Below are positions 51,940 to 60,828 of a DNA stretch of 64,000 bases, in pieces. The position numbers and the translations under genes were made by a program. Source of the DNA: Teratosphaeria epicoccoides (lineage: Eukaryota > Ascomycota > Dothideomycetes > Mycosphaerellales > Teratosphaeriaceae); contig JADDMT010000044.1 of the NCBI GenBank assembly GCA_021401465.1, forward strand, positions 124,001-188,000, in the 5' to 3' direction. The notes under the pieces are model-generated. The model was not told where the DNA came from, made no database searches, and saw only the letters and a program-made list of their open reading frames with translations. Each line of letters begins with the position of its first letter. Within the stretch, counting starts at the first letter, position 1.

Positions 51940-54900
51940 TCATTCTTTCAGCTGCGCCCTCAAGCCAACGTTCTCCCTCTTCAACCTTCCGGTCTCCCTC
52001 CTCAACTTCGCAGCCTGCTCTTGGGACTCTTTCAATTGATTCTTCAGCTCTTCTGCGCCCTCGCCACCCCTGACGGCCTTGAGCACTCTGCTCAACTCAT
52101 CGTTGAAGCGGGTATACAGCGCGTCGTTCTCACTATGCACCTCTCTGTACAGCTCATCGAGCTTCTTGCACTTGTTCTCCGAGACAGTGAGCGAGCTGCT
52201 CAAATCGGCCTGCATGCTGTCCAGACGAGCCTTGAAGTCATCGCCGAGCTTGAATACTGTGCCCTCCATCTTTAGCACCCGCTGTGCAAGGTCTGTACTG
52301 CTCGACTTCCCGCTCAAACCGTTACGAGCGCCGATGGTATTGGCACGCGTGCGGTCAGAGCCAGTACGTGATGGAGTGGCAGTCGCTGTCAATTCTTCGC
52401 CAATCTTAGCCAGTTCGTCCTGCAGAGATGCTTGCGTGGCAGTCAAAGACCCCTGCTCGTTTTGCAAACGCTCGCGAAGCTTCTGCGGCGACTGCATTCG
52501 AAGCTTGCGCTGGGGAGCAACGTGGACAGGTGTGGATGTGAGTGACTGGTCTTCCTTGCCAGCAGATGTTGTCGGTCGCTTCACAATGTTACCAGCGCCA
52601 GCCCGCTCTGATAGCCCAATACGTGGTAATGGTGAGCAATTTTTCTGTGAAATGCCATTTCTTGGTGCAAGAGTGGGAATACCCGAAGCCGATGGCCTTG
52701 CTGAGATGGTGACCTCGTCTATCTGCTTGCTGCCTCTTCTCAGCTGCAAAGGCTCAACAACGCCAAAGACCTTGTTTGCGACCAGCGAGTTCTCTCTTCT
52801 AAAGGAAGACGGCAATCGTGATCGTGGTGTCTCTTTGTCCCGGTAAGGTGAGCTCAACCTGCCAAAGTCAGACTTGCTCGACGGCGTGACTGATGGCGGT
52901 GAGCTGAGAAGCGCGGCCGGATCAGGCGATGTCGCTCGAGCGAACAATTGCGGCCTACGCGACGCAGGCGGCGACATCCACGTCTGCGCGTTGGGCGAGT
53001 CACCGTTGCCCTTGAGATCCGACAGCGAACTACGCCGCTTCTTTCTCGCCGGACCAGTCGGAATGAAGCTGGGATGCTCGCCAATCGTGCCCAGACTCTG
53101 CGCCGAAGATGCTGCCAATGATGGCACATCGTCGAATGGCGAAGGCTTCAGGGACGATCCGTCCTGTGAGGAAGGTCTTCTGGGGTTGAGCCGTGCATCA
53201 AGATCCGTCGAGTGTGAACGGTGCAGTGAAGCTCGCGATACGCTGTTCGCCGGGCTTTCTACACGTGTACTCTTGCTGAGTGTACGCCACACAGCAGCAA
53301 CCTTTGACTCTTCCTCCATGGTCTTGCTGTTTGATCGATGCAGATGGCCAAAGCCAAATTTCTTCCGCAAAGACGACGTGTTTGATGATATCGAGGCAGA
53401 ATTTACCGACCGGGCTCGTTTATGCAGGCTGCCGTGGCCATCAGCTGTTCTCAGGGGCTCCTCGACGGGCTCGCCAAAGTAAGTGTCCGTATCATCTACG
53501 AATCTATCAATCAAGGCGATGAATTCGTGCGGATTGCTTTCCGTGACAAGCACCTCTGCAAATGCGGCTGTCAAAGCTCCACGGTCGCCGTCATTGCCCG
53601 TGCCATCGAGCAGATCTGCGAGCAACTCCATGATATTTTTGAATGCTCGCTTGTTCTGGGGCGCCAGGGTATTTAAAGCCGAGCGGAAGTATTGATCGAA
53701 GTCTGCTGGAAACAAGCTTTCCGCCTTCGATTGCACATCCAGAATCAGCGGATATGAAATGACCTGTCCGACTTGATCCTTCCAAGCGATGTTCAAGAAC
53801 TTCTCAAATGCGGCAAACAGGACGTCGACTGTCGCCTGCGCAGCCAGCACCATCATATTCGGATCCTCGAGCAGACCGTTGTAAAGCTCATTGACGGCAA
53901 GCTCATCTGCTGTAGCGCGCATCTTAAGGCTACGGCCCACAATATTACCCTTCCTAGCTTTTAAGGCCAAGATGTATGTCTTCATGCTGTCCTCGAGCTT
54001 CTTTAGCGGAGCACACAGGGACTCTGCTGATTGATTTGCATTGACGGTGTGAGACGTAAGGGGCCTTGGCTGATCCTTAGACGATGGCCGGCTCTCGCGA
54101 CTGGGCGGCTTGGAGGGCAGCTGCCCAGAGGCTCTGGACCTTATTGGTGGTGGCAGGGCTGGGAGATCTTTCTTCGATAGATCAGGCGCTTGTCCGCCAG
54201 GTCCTGTGCTCGCCAGAAAGCTATTGATCAGTTTGCGCGGTGACTTTGGCCGCTTGTTGCGCTCTCGATCTTCACTTATGGAGTCGTCTTCATCTCCATC
54301 GCCTTGGAAACGCAAGTCTATGGATGCGATCGTCGAAACGGCCCTGCTTAGCAGACACGAGGTCATGGTGGGCTGCTGGATATTGAAACGGGCAGCCGAC
54401 AGCTGCGCAAGCCTCTTGCTCAGCACTTGCATGATGTCGGTCACAGTCAGATGCTCCCGAGTTGCATTGCCATCGATCGAATCAATGGTCATGCGCCACA
54501 GTCCATCCTTGAGTGGGGTGACTGCAATAATAGTTCTAACGCCGCCTTGTCCAGCGCGCGGTCTCCGCGAATGCTTATCGATGTCGATCAGAATGCGAGT
54601 GGACGCACAACCTTGCCGAGCAGCGACGAAGTCCTGGTTTGAGTCGTCGAAGAGGACGCTGAGAAGACTGGAATGATCGGCTGCTGCATCGCTAGCTCGT
54701 ACTTCCCATCGTGCGCTCTCTCGTTCAGGCTCGCTGAAGCGCGCTTCTATTGTTGCTTTAAGAATCTCTTCCACAAGACGTGCCGCTTTGCCGTCGTACG
54801 AACCTTCCAGGAGCAGTGACTGGCAGGAGTCGACGTTGAGCGGTAAGGCGGTCATCGCCTCAAGATCCAGCTGGAACCGGGTGAAAACTTGCAGGATCCG

Positions 54901-56592
54901 GCCGCTCCGGCTTTCTACGCAGTCACAGGCATTTAGCTGCACTCTTCGCACGAAACTCAATTCGGTGATCCCCGAGGAAGGAGGACGAGGCCCCATGGTG
55001 CCTGCTTCGAGCTGCGTTTGTAGAGCTTTAGCACTAATAGCAGACTCGCCATGTTTCTCCAGAAAGACAAGACCATCCGTGAGTACCACCAATACTCCAC
55101 GCTCTGCCTCAGAGCCAGGAAGCGTAAATGGAGGCGCAAGACAGGTGTAATCGACCACTGTGACGAGACGACCGGCCAGATGGCAATCAACAGGCCAATC
55201 TGGGACATGCAGTCGTAGTTTCTCTTCCATGCTGGCAACCTCAGTGCTGGCATCATCGGACGAGCAGATCTCTGTCACAACATCTCGAGCTCTCAGAAGG
55301 AGTTTGATGGCAGGATGGCGTGCTGGCAGCTGTTTGGCAATTCCATCAATGTAGAGATTGTAACGCGGCAACCGCTGCACAGGCTCAATGAGCAGTGAGC
55401 AGAGCTTTTGTTCGCCGATCTCCTGAAGCTCTGCGACCAGCGGAGTATCCGGACTACGAAAGAGCTCGCGCAGCAAGCGCCCTGCTTCCGAATGTGCTTG
55501 AACATATGATGGATATGCCTCAGCAAATTGTGGTAGCCATTCACAAAGGCATTTTGCGACGGCGATGACGCCTTGCGCATCTTCTATCAAGTCTCGTCGT
55601 ATTTGCTGGGCGCTGACCTCAGTGTCAGACGTGATCTCAATGTCAGCCAGTGCTGAAGTCTCGGTGTCCTCCAGCAATGGTTTAAGTGCTTCCCAGAATT
55701 TCGAGTTGATCTCTACAATCCTGCTCAGAGTCTCGGGTAAGACAGACTGGATCTGCTGTCTGCTGCTTTCTGTCAGATCAGCGCCAATGGTGGCGGCAAT
55801 ATCTTGCAGCTCCTTAATGCGATCAAGATAGCTCGCTTCGGTTTCAAGGAGCTCGGCCAGTTGCTTGCGCACGCTTTCTTTCTGGTGCCTCAGGAACGAC
55901 GCGCTTCTGCCCATGGACGTGGACTTGGAAGGCGCGCGCTTCATCTTGGAGGTGGGCATGAAAGTCGTGTCACCCAGCGCGGCAACAAGCTCAGCATACC
56001 GTCCATACCGCTGATGCAGTACGTCTGCTTCGCTCGGATCTTCCGTTCCCAGCGAGTCCGTTCGCTTGGAAGTCTCTTTGATGCCTCCTGGAGGCAGAAC
56101 GACATCGACATCTAGCCACGACTGTCGCTGCTCTGCGAACGCGTGTCCAACGGTCTGTATGACTTCATTTGTGTTTTCAATCTTTTGCATGCGACTCGCC
56201 AAAATAGCCACGTGCTGATCGCCGAACAACATTCCCGACGAGGGTGCCTTGACCTGAGTGCACCATGTTTTCTTGACTGACTCAGGCAGCTCTGAGAAGT
56301 ATTTCTTCAAGCCGAATGCGATGCCGCGACACACCTCGTCGCCCTTGGCGTCGCGCGGCAGGCTGTCCACTGCCGACCAAAACGGAGAATTTGGTGCTAC
56401 CGCTATTCGCGGGTATGAGCCAATTCCGGCTGGGGTGAAGACGTGCACCTGTATGCGCGAGCTGGTCGCTGCGATGGTCGCGGCAGGCCCATGGAAAACC
56501 AGCACGGGCGAGTTGGACAGCAGAGGATCAGTGGTATGAAACAGCCCCAATTCGCCGGCCAGAGCAGGCGGCCCAGGTATCACGACCGCCAT
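51940..56592 (-). CDS. Large Rho regulator with RhoGEF (DH) domain and RhoGAP-like region
   Basis: A single uninterrupted exon encodes 1550 residues from ATG 56592 (MAVVIPGPPALAGELG). The DH domain lies at about residues 240-440 (VRKQLAELLETEASYLDRIKELQDI, LCSLLIEPVQRLPRYNLYIDGIAKQL). A PH-like segment follows to about 600. Residues of about 855-1050 look RhoGAP-like (QVISYPLILDV, NTLAPQNKRAFKNIMELLADL, GALTAAFAEVLV). The rest of the C-terminal third is Ser/Pro/Arg-rich and ends in a coiled coil (about 1430-1550, KLDELYREVHSENDALYTRFNDEL). DH proteins activate Rho-type GTPases by nucleotide exchange in polarity and cell-wall control. Whether the GAP-like part is active is unclear: an arginine finger was not identified. 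Confidence 0.85.
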   Translation of the reverse strand: MAVVIPGPPALAGELGLFHTTDPLLSNSPVLVFHGPAATIAATSSRIQVHVFTPAGIGSYPRIAVAPNSPFWSAVDSLPRDAKGDEVCRGIAFGLKKYFSELPESVKKTWCTQVKAPSSGMLFGDQHVAILASRMQKIENTNEVIQTVGHAFAEQRQSWLDVDVVLPPGGIKETSKRTDSLGTEDPSEADVLHQRYGRYAELVAALGDTTFMPTSKMKRAPSKSTSMGRSASFLRHQKESVRKQLAELLETEASYLDRIKELQDIAATIGADLTESSRQQIQSVLPETLSRIVEINSKFWEALKPLLEDTETSALADIEITSDTEVSAQQIRRDLIEDAQGVIAVAKCLCEWLPQFAEAYPSYVQAHSEAGRLLRELFRSPDTPLVAELQEIGEQKLCSLLIEPVQRLPRYNLYIDGIAKQLPARHPAIKLLLRARDVVTEICSSDDASTEVASMEEKLRLHVPDWPVDCHLAGRLVTVVDYTCLAPPFTLPGSEAERGVLVVLTDGLVFLEKHGESAISAKALQTQLEAGTMGPRPPSSGITELSFVRRVQLNACDCVESRSGRILQVFTRFQLDLEAMTALPLNVDSCQSLLLEGSYDGKAARLVEEILKATIEARFSEPERESARWEVRASDAAADHSSLLSVLFDDSNQDFVAARQGCASTRILIDIDKHSRRPRAGQGGVRTIIAVTPLKDGLWRMTIDSIDGNATREHLTVTDIMQVLSKRLAQLSAARFNIQQPTMTSCLLSRAVSTIASIDLRFQGDGDEDDSISEDRERNKRPKSPRKLINSFLASTGPGGQAPDLSKKDLPALPPPIRSRASGQLPSKPPSRESRPSSKDQPRPLTSHTVNANQSAESLCAPLKKLEDSMKTYILALKARKGNIVGRSLKMRATADELAVNELYNGLLEDPNMMVLAAQATVDVLFAAFEKFLNIAWKDQVGQVISYPLILDVQSKAESLFPADFDQYFRSALNTLAPQNKRAFKNIMELLADLLDGTGNDGDRGALTAAFAEVLVTESNPHEFIALIDRFVDDTDTYFGEPVEEPLRTADGHGSLHKRARSVNSASISSNTSSLRKKFGFGHLHRSNSKTMEEESKVAAVWRTLSKSTRVESPANSVSRASLHRSHSTDLDARLNPRRPSSQDGSSLKPSPFDDVPSLAASSAQSLGTIGEHPSFIPTGPARKKRRSSLSDLKGNGDSPNAQTWMSPPASRRPQLFARATSPDPAALLSSPPSVTPSSKSDFGRLSSPYRDKETPRSRLPSSFRRENSLVANKVFGVVEPLQLRRGSKQIDEVTISARPSASGIPTLAPRNGISQKNCSPLPRIGLSERAGAGNIVKRPTTSAGKEDQSLTSTPVHVAPQRKLRMQSPQKLRERLQNEQGSLTATQASLQDELAKIGEELTATATPSRTGSDRTRANTIGARNGLSGKSSSTDLAQRVLKMEGTVFKLGDDFKARLDSMQADLSSSLTVSENKCKKLDELYREVHSENDALYTRFNDELSRVLKAVRGGEGAEELKNQLKESQEQAAKLRRETGRLKRENVGLRAQLKE

Positions 56593-57047
56593 GTTCGGTG
56601 AGTGTCCTGTATCGATGCTGCGGCATCAATGTATGCGCCGTAGGGTTCGTCAATTGCGTCTGGTCGTCGCGTCCGTCATTGTCTGGAGGAGTCATGAAGT
56701 CGTAGAGCTCGTGCCGTCAATCGAACCTGCCTTACATAGTGTGGTCGCGCTGCTGTAAACAACGCGCAAACAAAAGCCAAGCAGCCACAACAGATTGAGC
56801 GGGTCGGAAGTACGAGGCCCAGCAGCTGAGTTGGGCCCAAGTCGCAGCTGCAGCTTGTTGCAGCTTGTTGAACCAGGTACAGGTAGACCAGGATGGCCTG
56901 TCCGACTCGTGGAGACAATACCCGAAAATAGCGGTGGTCACCGTCGACGCGCTAGTTTCGCAATCACGTACAAAGCGCGACCTCGGGTAGTAGTAGGGGC
57001 TGGTGGTTCAAGATTTCGTAAAACACATCTCGATCTCGGCACCGACG
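56593..57047. promoter_or_regulatory. Divergent promoter of the Rho regulator and DCC1
   Basis: This 455-bp spacer separates two head-to-head start codons. A short CAGCTTGTTG direct duplication lies near 56848-56868. No known site is recognised. Confidence 0.4.
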
Positions 57048-58166
57048 ATGTCGATGCAGTCTGCTACATCCAGCGGGGCGGGATTCATCGTGTTGCCCGA
57101 AATAAGTCAACAACAATTCCGCCTGCTCGAACTGCCACCCGAGCTCTTAGAAGTCTTAGCTGGGCCAGACGCGAAAGCGTGTGTACCTGGACCATGCACG
57201 GAGCATGTACGATGATTGCTAACACGGGGCAGCATACAATTCAAGTCTGGTGGCCCATTTGCTGGCGTTGCCGAAGCATCGAATGCTGCCCTCTGTACGA
57301 GATCCAAAACATACAACGTCCGTCAAGTCAATACATCCAACTCAGTCTACATCACACAGCTGCATGCTAGCGGCAACGGCGATGGCCCGCCCATACCTTG
57401 CATACAAGCGATCGCGAAGGCCGACTTCACCTACGAGCTCAGCAAGGCCAACGTCGCGCCCGACAGCACGATCCCATACATCAAGGCCGCTCTGCCTATA
57501 TACTCATCAAGCAGCACCTATCAAAGCAAAGACCTCATTGCGAAAGCCGAGCTCTACACCGAGATCCCATACAGCGATCTGGAGTGTGACATAGGCTGGA
57601 GACACCTGGCATGCTTCGAGCTGGACGATCCTAAAGGATGCTTCCTGCCCAGTGGTGAAGCGAAGCTCCAGGCATGGACATCGATCATACAACGATCGCA
57701 CGAGTTCCAAGTGGATCTCACAGAAACGCTTCTTGATGGACTGGACGACACTGTACTCGTCGACCCAACGACAGATTGGCCCGACGCACTGACAAAAGCG
57801 ATTCTCCGAAGCTTGGCACTGAACCGCGATACGTCAGAAAGGATCGAGCTCGATGAGTTCGGGACCATTGCCAAAGCCGGACTATGGAATCTGGAAGCTA
57901 CGACGCAGATCAGAGGGTCAATCAAGCTATCACGGTTCGTGGCAGAGTGGAAAGATCTGCTGCCAGAGAGATGGCGGGAAAAAGCAAGCCTGGAGTACCT
58001 ACGAGACCAGTATGAGCTTGTCCACGATGGCAAAGAGATCAAATTAGCCAGCGCGAGGAATGGCAGCGGCGCGGTTAAAAGTGATTCTGGACCTGCAGCG
58101 GCCAGGTCGCTAGGTGCGAAGAGGAAGTGGCATGAGAAGTTTCGCGCCTCGAAGAAGACTGCCTGA
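57048..58166 (+). CDS. DCC1: Dcc1-like sister-chromatid cohesion protein (Ctf18 clamp loader)
   Basis: Two exons (57048-57178 and 57233-58166) encode 354 residues. The 54-nt intron has a GCTAACAC branch and a GGCAG acceptor, and the phases join to AKAIQFKSGGP. The family N-terminus is present: QQFRLLELPPELLEVL, AALCTRSKTYNVRQVNTSNSVY and ITQLH. The C-terminal winged-helix part contains WPDALTKAILRSLA and ERWREKASLEYLRDQYEL. Dcc1 pairs with Ctf8 and joins Ctf18-RFC, which loads PCNA at forks and supports cohesion. The C-terminal tail (RKWHEKFRASKKTA) is basic. It is divergent from the Rho regulator. Confidence 0.9.
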
Positions 58167-58247
58167 GTGGGAGATTTGATGACGGTCTGCGTAGATAGAA
58201 TGGTGCTCGTGCTTTACAAGCCACTGATTGCTACAAAGGCTACCAAA

Positions 58248-60068
58248 TCACATATTTGCGGTCCCTTCAGCCTCAGCGATGGCCACAAGGCGCTTCCTCA
58301 GTTCCGCAATGCCAATGCCCTCATCTTCCAGCGACAGCATATCTCGTATGCATCTCTCCATTCCGCCTTTGCTGAACTTCTCTCCAAAGTCTATCGGAAA
58401 ATTGCCCTGCTTTAGGCGTTGCAGTGTATCGTGCCTCTCCATCCTTGTCGAGAAAGGCCAAAGCAGCTCGACGGCAATGACACCAAGCGCGTAGATATCT
58501 AGACGCGGGCTCGCGTATCCCATGACCCCGGCTGAAGGATGGTACAGTGCAGTCCCCACTGGTGGTCCTGAATTCGCTGATCCAAGCTCGGGATGCGAGA
58601 TCGCCGTCACTAAGCCGAAGTCTCCGATGCGCACTTCTAGCGTGATGCGCTGTGCTTGACCTACTGAGCGACAGGCGCTGCAGAGGAACAGGTCGACAGA
58701 GCCGCGTGCGCTACTCGGTTTGCTGTTGGCTACCAGGAAGATATTGGCAGGCTTGATGTCTCGATGCACGATACCTTCGCTGTGCAGATACTCCACGCCG
58801 TCCAGCAATGCCACGAGGATTGATATGGATGGCTGGAGGTGGAAGCAATGCTTAAGTGGCGTGACCTCCGTGGCTTTTCTAGATGCAGGAGGTGAGATGA
58901 AGTCCGCGAGGTTGAGCGGGTAAAGGCCCATCTGCAGGTGCAGAGCTAGTGCTAGCTTTTGACCAGACAAAAAGTGCGAGTCGTCTGTTGATGCAGTCAT
59001 GTCTGGCATTGAGGGCGCAGCAGCATTTCCCGCGGGATTGCTAGCATTGGACAGACTTTGCTCAAAGACGATGCCAGCATCATTGTCCGACTGCATGAAT
59101 ACTTGCCTGAGCGAAGCTTCACTCACATCAGCAGCCGCAGCCGTCTCCGCATCTCCGAGTGCAGATAAAGAGTAGTCCACTGCCATCTCATCTGGCGCCA
59201 CACGAGACGTGCGCTGCGGAAACGTGCCCAAGTCTGACCACTCAATCCAGCCTCCAAAATAGCGGACGATATTCGCATGATCCAGCCTGGCCAGTGTTCG
59301 AAGCTCTCGTAGCAATTCATCCAATTCACGTTGACCATGCATACGGATTCGTGCCATACGCGACGCAGAGATTGGTATCTTTTTCACTGCATAGTCGATA
59401 CTATCGAGCCTATGCTTGACGTGGTACACAATGCCGTAGCCTCCCTTCCCGAGCAATCCCAATTCCTCGAAATCGCGAAGGTATCTGCTTGGTTCCAAGA
59501 CCGGATGCAGTGGCGTCAGAGCAGTTGCTCCACTGTTGACGTCGATGAGCTGATTGTTCGTCGCGGTCGAAGTCGTCGTGTGGCCATCTGTAAGCAACCT
59601 CCGCAGCGTCGGTGGTACACTGGGATGACCGGGCGTGGGTGTGGTCCTTGAAAGGTAGTCCAGACCATCTCGATATTGTTGTCTGGTGGGCGACAGACTG
59701 TCGATCTCGAATCCGTACGATATAAGGTCATTGGGGGCCAATCTTGCAACGAGCTGTCGGTACCTCGCTCGAGCTTCTGCTTCCATGGATGAGTCATTGC
59801 TGCCTTTACCACGACGCTGGCCTCTCTCCTTTAGCACATCGTTCATGCATCGCTCTTCCAGCAGAGCATGCAGAAGTATGTCTTTGTGGAAGCCTTGACT
59901 AGCACTAGCAGGCGCCGAGACACTCAGCTCGTTGAGCGGCGGTAGGGCCAGGCTACTCGCAAGTTCTGATGCATGGGTTTGGTGGCTCTCATTGGTTGTC
60001 TCGTCTGGATCATTGTCGCCATCGCTGGAAGAGGAGCTGGCATCTCCAGAACGAAAGAATTTGGACAT
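58248..60068 (-). CDS. eIF2alpha kinase, HRI/IfkB type
   Basis: A single exon encodes 606 residues from ATG 60068 (MSKFFRSGDASS). The kinase domain spans about residues 205-590. It has the glycine loop LLGKGGYGIVYHV, the ATP lysine in YAVKKI, and RELRTLARLDHANIVRYFGGWIEW, which is typical of eIF2alpha kinases. A long insert of about 100 residues splits the N- and C-lobes. Then come LNLADFISP, GIVHRDIKPANIF, IGDFGLVT and LDIYALGVIAVELLWPF. The N-terminal part is Ser/Asp-rich and matches fungal HRI-like kinases (S. pombe Hri1/Hri2, Aspergillus IfkB). It should phosphorylate eIF2alpha under stress and slow translation. The GCN2 HisRS region is absent. It is convergent with DCC1. Confidence 0.88.
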   Translation of the reverse strand: MSKFFRSGDASSSSSDGDNDPDETTNESHQTHASELASSLALPPLNELSVSAPASASQGFHKDILLHALLEERCMNDVLKERGQRRGKGSNDSSMEAEARARYRQLVARLAPNDLISYGFEIDSLSPTRQQYRDGLDYLSRTTPTPGHPSVPPTLRRLLTDGHTTTSTATNNQLIDVNSGATALTPLHPVLEPSRYLRDFEELGLLGKGGYGIVYHVKHRLDSIDYAVKKIPISASRMARIRMHGQRELDELLRELRTLARLDHANIVRYFGGWIEWSDLGTFPQRTSRVAPDEMAVDYSLSALGDAETAAAADVSEASLRQVFMQSDNDAGIVFEQSLSNASNPAGNAAAPSMPDMTASTDDSHFLSGQKLALALHLQMGLYPLNLADFISPPASRKATEVTPLKHCFHLQPSISILVALLDGVEYLHSEGIVHRDIKPANIFLVANSKPSSARGSVDLFLCSACRSVGQAQRITLEVRIGDFGLVTAISHPELGSANSGPPVGTALYHPSAGVMGYASPRLDIYALGVIAVELLWPFSTRMERHDTLQRLKQGNFPIDFGEKFSKGGMERCIRDMLSLEDEGIGIAELRKRLVAIAEAEGTANM

Positions 60069-60470
60069 GACGAACGTGGGTCCCGGTCAAATAGCGCATC
60101 TTAGTATGATCCAAAGCGTTTGTCTCGCCAGAAATACGCATGCAGAAAAGAGTGCCTACATCGAATCTATGTCCGTGAGTGAAGGAAGAGCCCCCCAATG
60201 CAGTTGAGGCTGCCGAGTTGCGTCGTAATTTAGTGATCAGCGTACAGTAATGTCATTCCGGTCATTCACACCCCGACAGTCCTGATCGTTATGATCCTCG
60301 GAAAGGCTCGTCACTCCGAGCATAGCTGAAGGCAACAGCTGGCCGTTGATGTGATGACTCTGTACAATGGCTCGCGATCAAAGTGAAGATGACACATCGG
60401 CAGAGCTTCGGGAGAGACTGGACCTGTCTCGGAAATCTGACCGCAACTCTGGTTGTTCAAAAAGTACTTG
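60069..60470. other. Intergenic spacer left of the inverted-repeat element
   Basis: The spacer must contain the kinase promoter. No gene or known motif is recognised. Confidence 0.4.
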
Positions 60471-60644
60471 TCACGTGATGCGGAGAAGTCAGCGGCAGGT
60501 TAGCAATTAGCAAGCTTGCTAGCTAATTGAATTGATGTTTCGCAATTAGCAAGCTTGCTAGCTAATCTAATTGATGTTCCCCCAATAAATTAGCAGCGAC
60601 CTTGCTAATTGCCGATCTGCTGCTGACTTCCCCGCGTTACATAA
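60471..60644. mobile_element. MITE-like 174-bp element with 44-bp terminal inverted repeats and internal duplication
   Basis: The left arm 60471-60514 and right arm 60601-60644 are inverted repeats matching at 35 of 44 positions. The nine mismatches are all transitions (C/T or A/G), including the four inside the best-conserved core GAAGTCAGC...GCAATTAGCAAG. Between the arms a 37-bp unit is tandemly repeated (60503-60539 and 60542-60578), each copy holding the palindrome AGCAAGCTTGCT. No target-site duplication was seen, so ends are tentative. It encodes nothing. It could be a miniature inverted-repeat transposon relic or a structured regulatory stem-loop. Confidence 0.7.
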
Positions 60645-60828
60645 GCTAGAGATCAATGAATAGATTAGCTAAAGTTACTGAACCTCTTCGATCTTTGGCT
60701 AACTATTTAGTAAGACGAAGCAAGCAGCTTGCCATATCCTTGAACGTTACAGCGCTCTTCCATACCTTGTGCAAGTATGGGTGAAGTGGTGATTGGCTGC
60801 ATATTGACAACGACAAGATGATGCGATA

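Noticed and set aside
52079..52846. 255-codon plus-strand open frame opposite the Rho regulator
   Set aside because: It is antisense to a continuous conserved coding exon and has no domain.
57179..57232. Reading DCC1 as two separate genes
   Set aside because: The 54-nt intervening stretch has a strong GCTAAC branch and AG acceptor and joins both parts in phase into one Dcc1-like protein.
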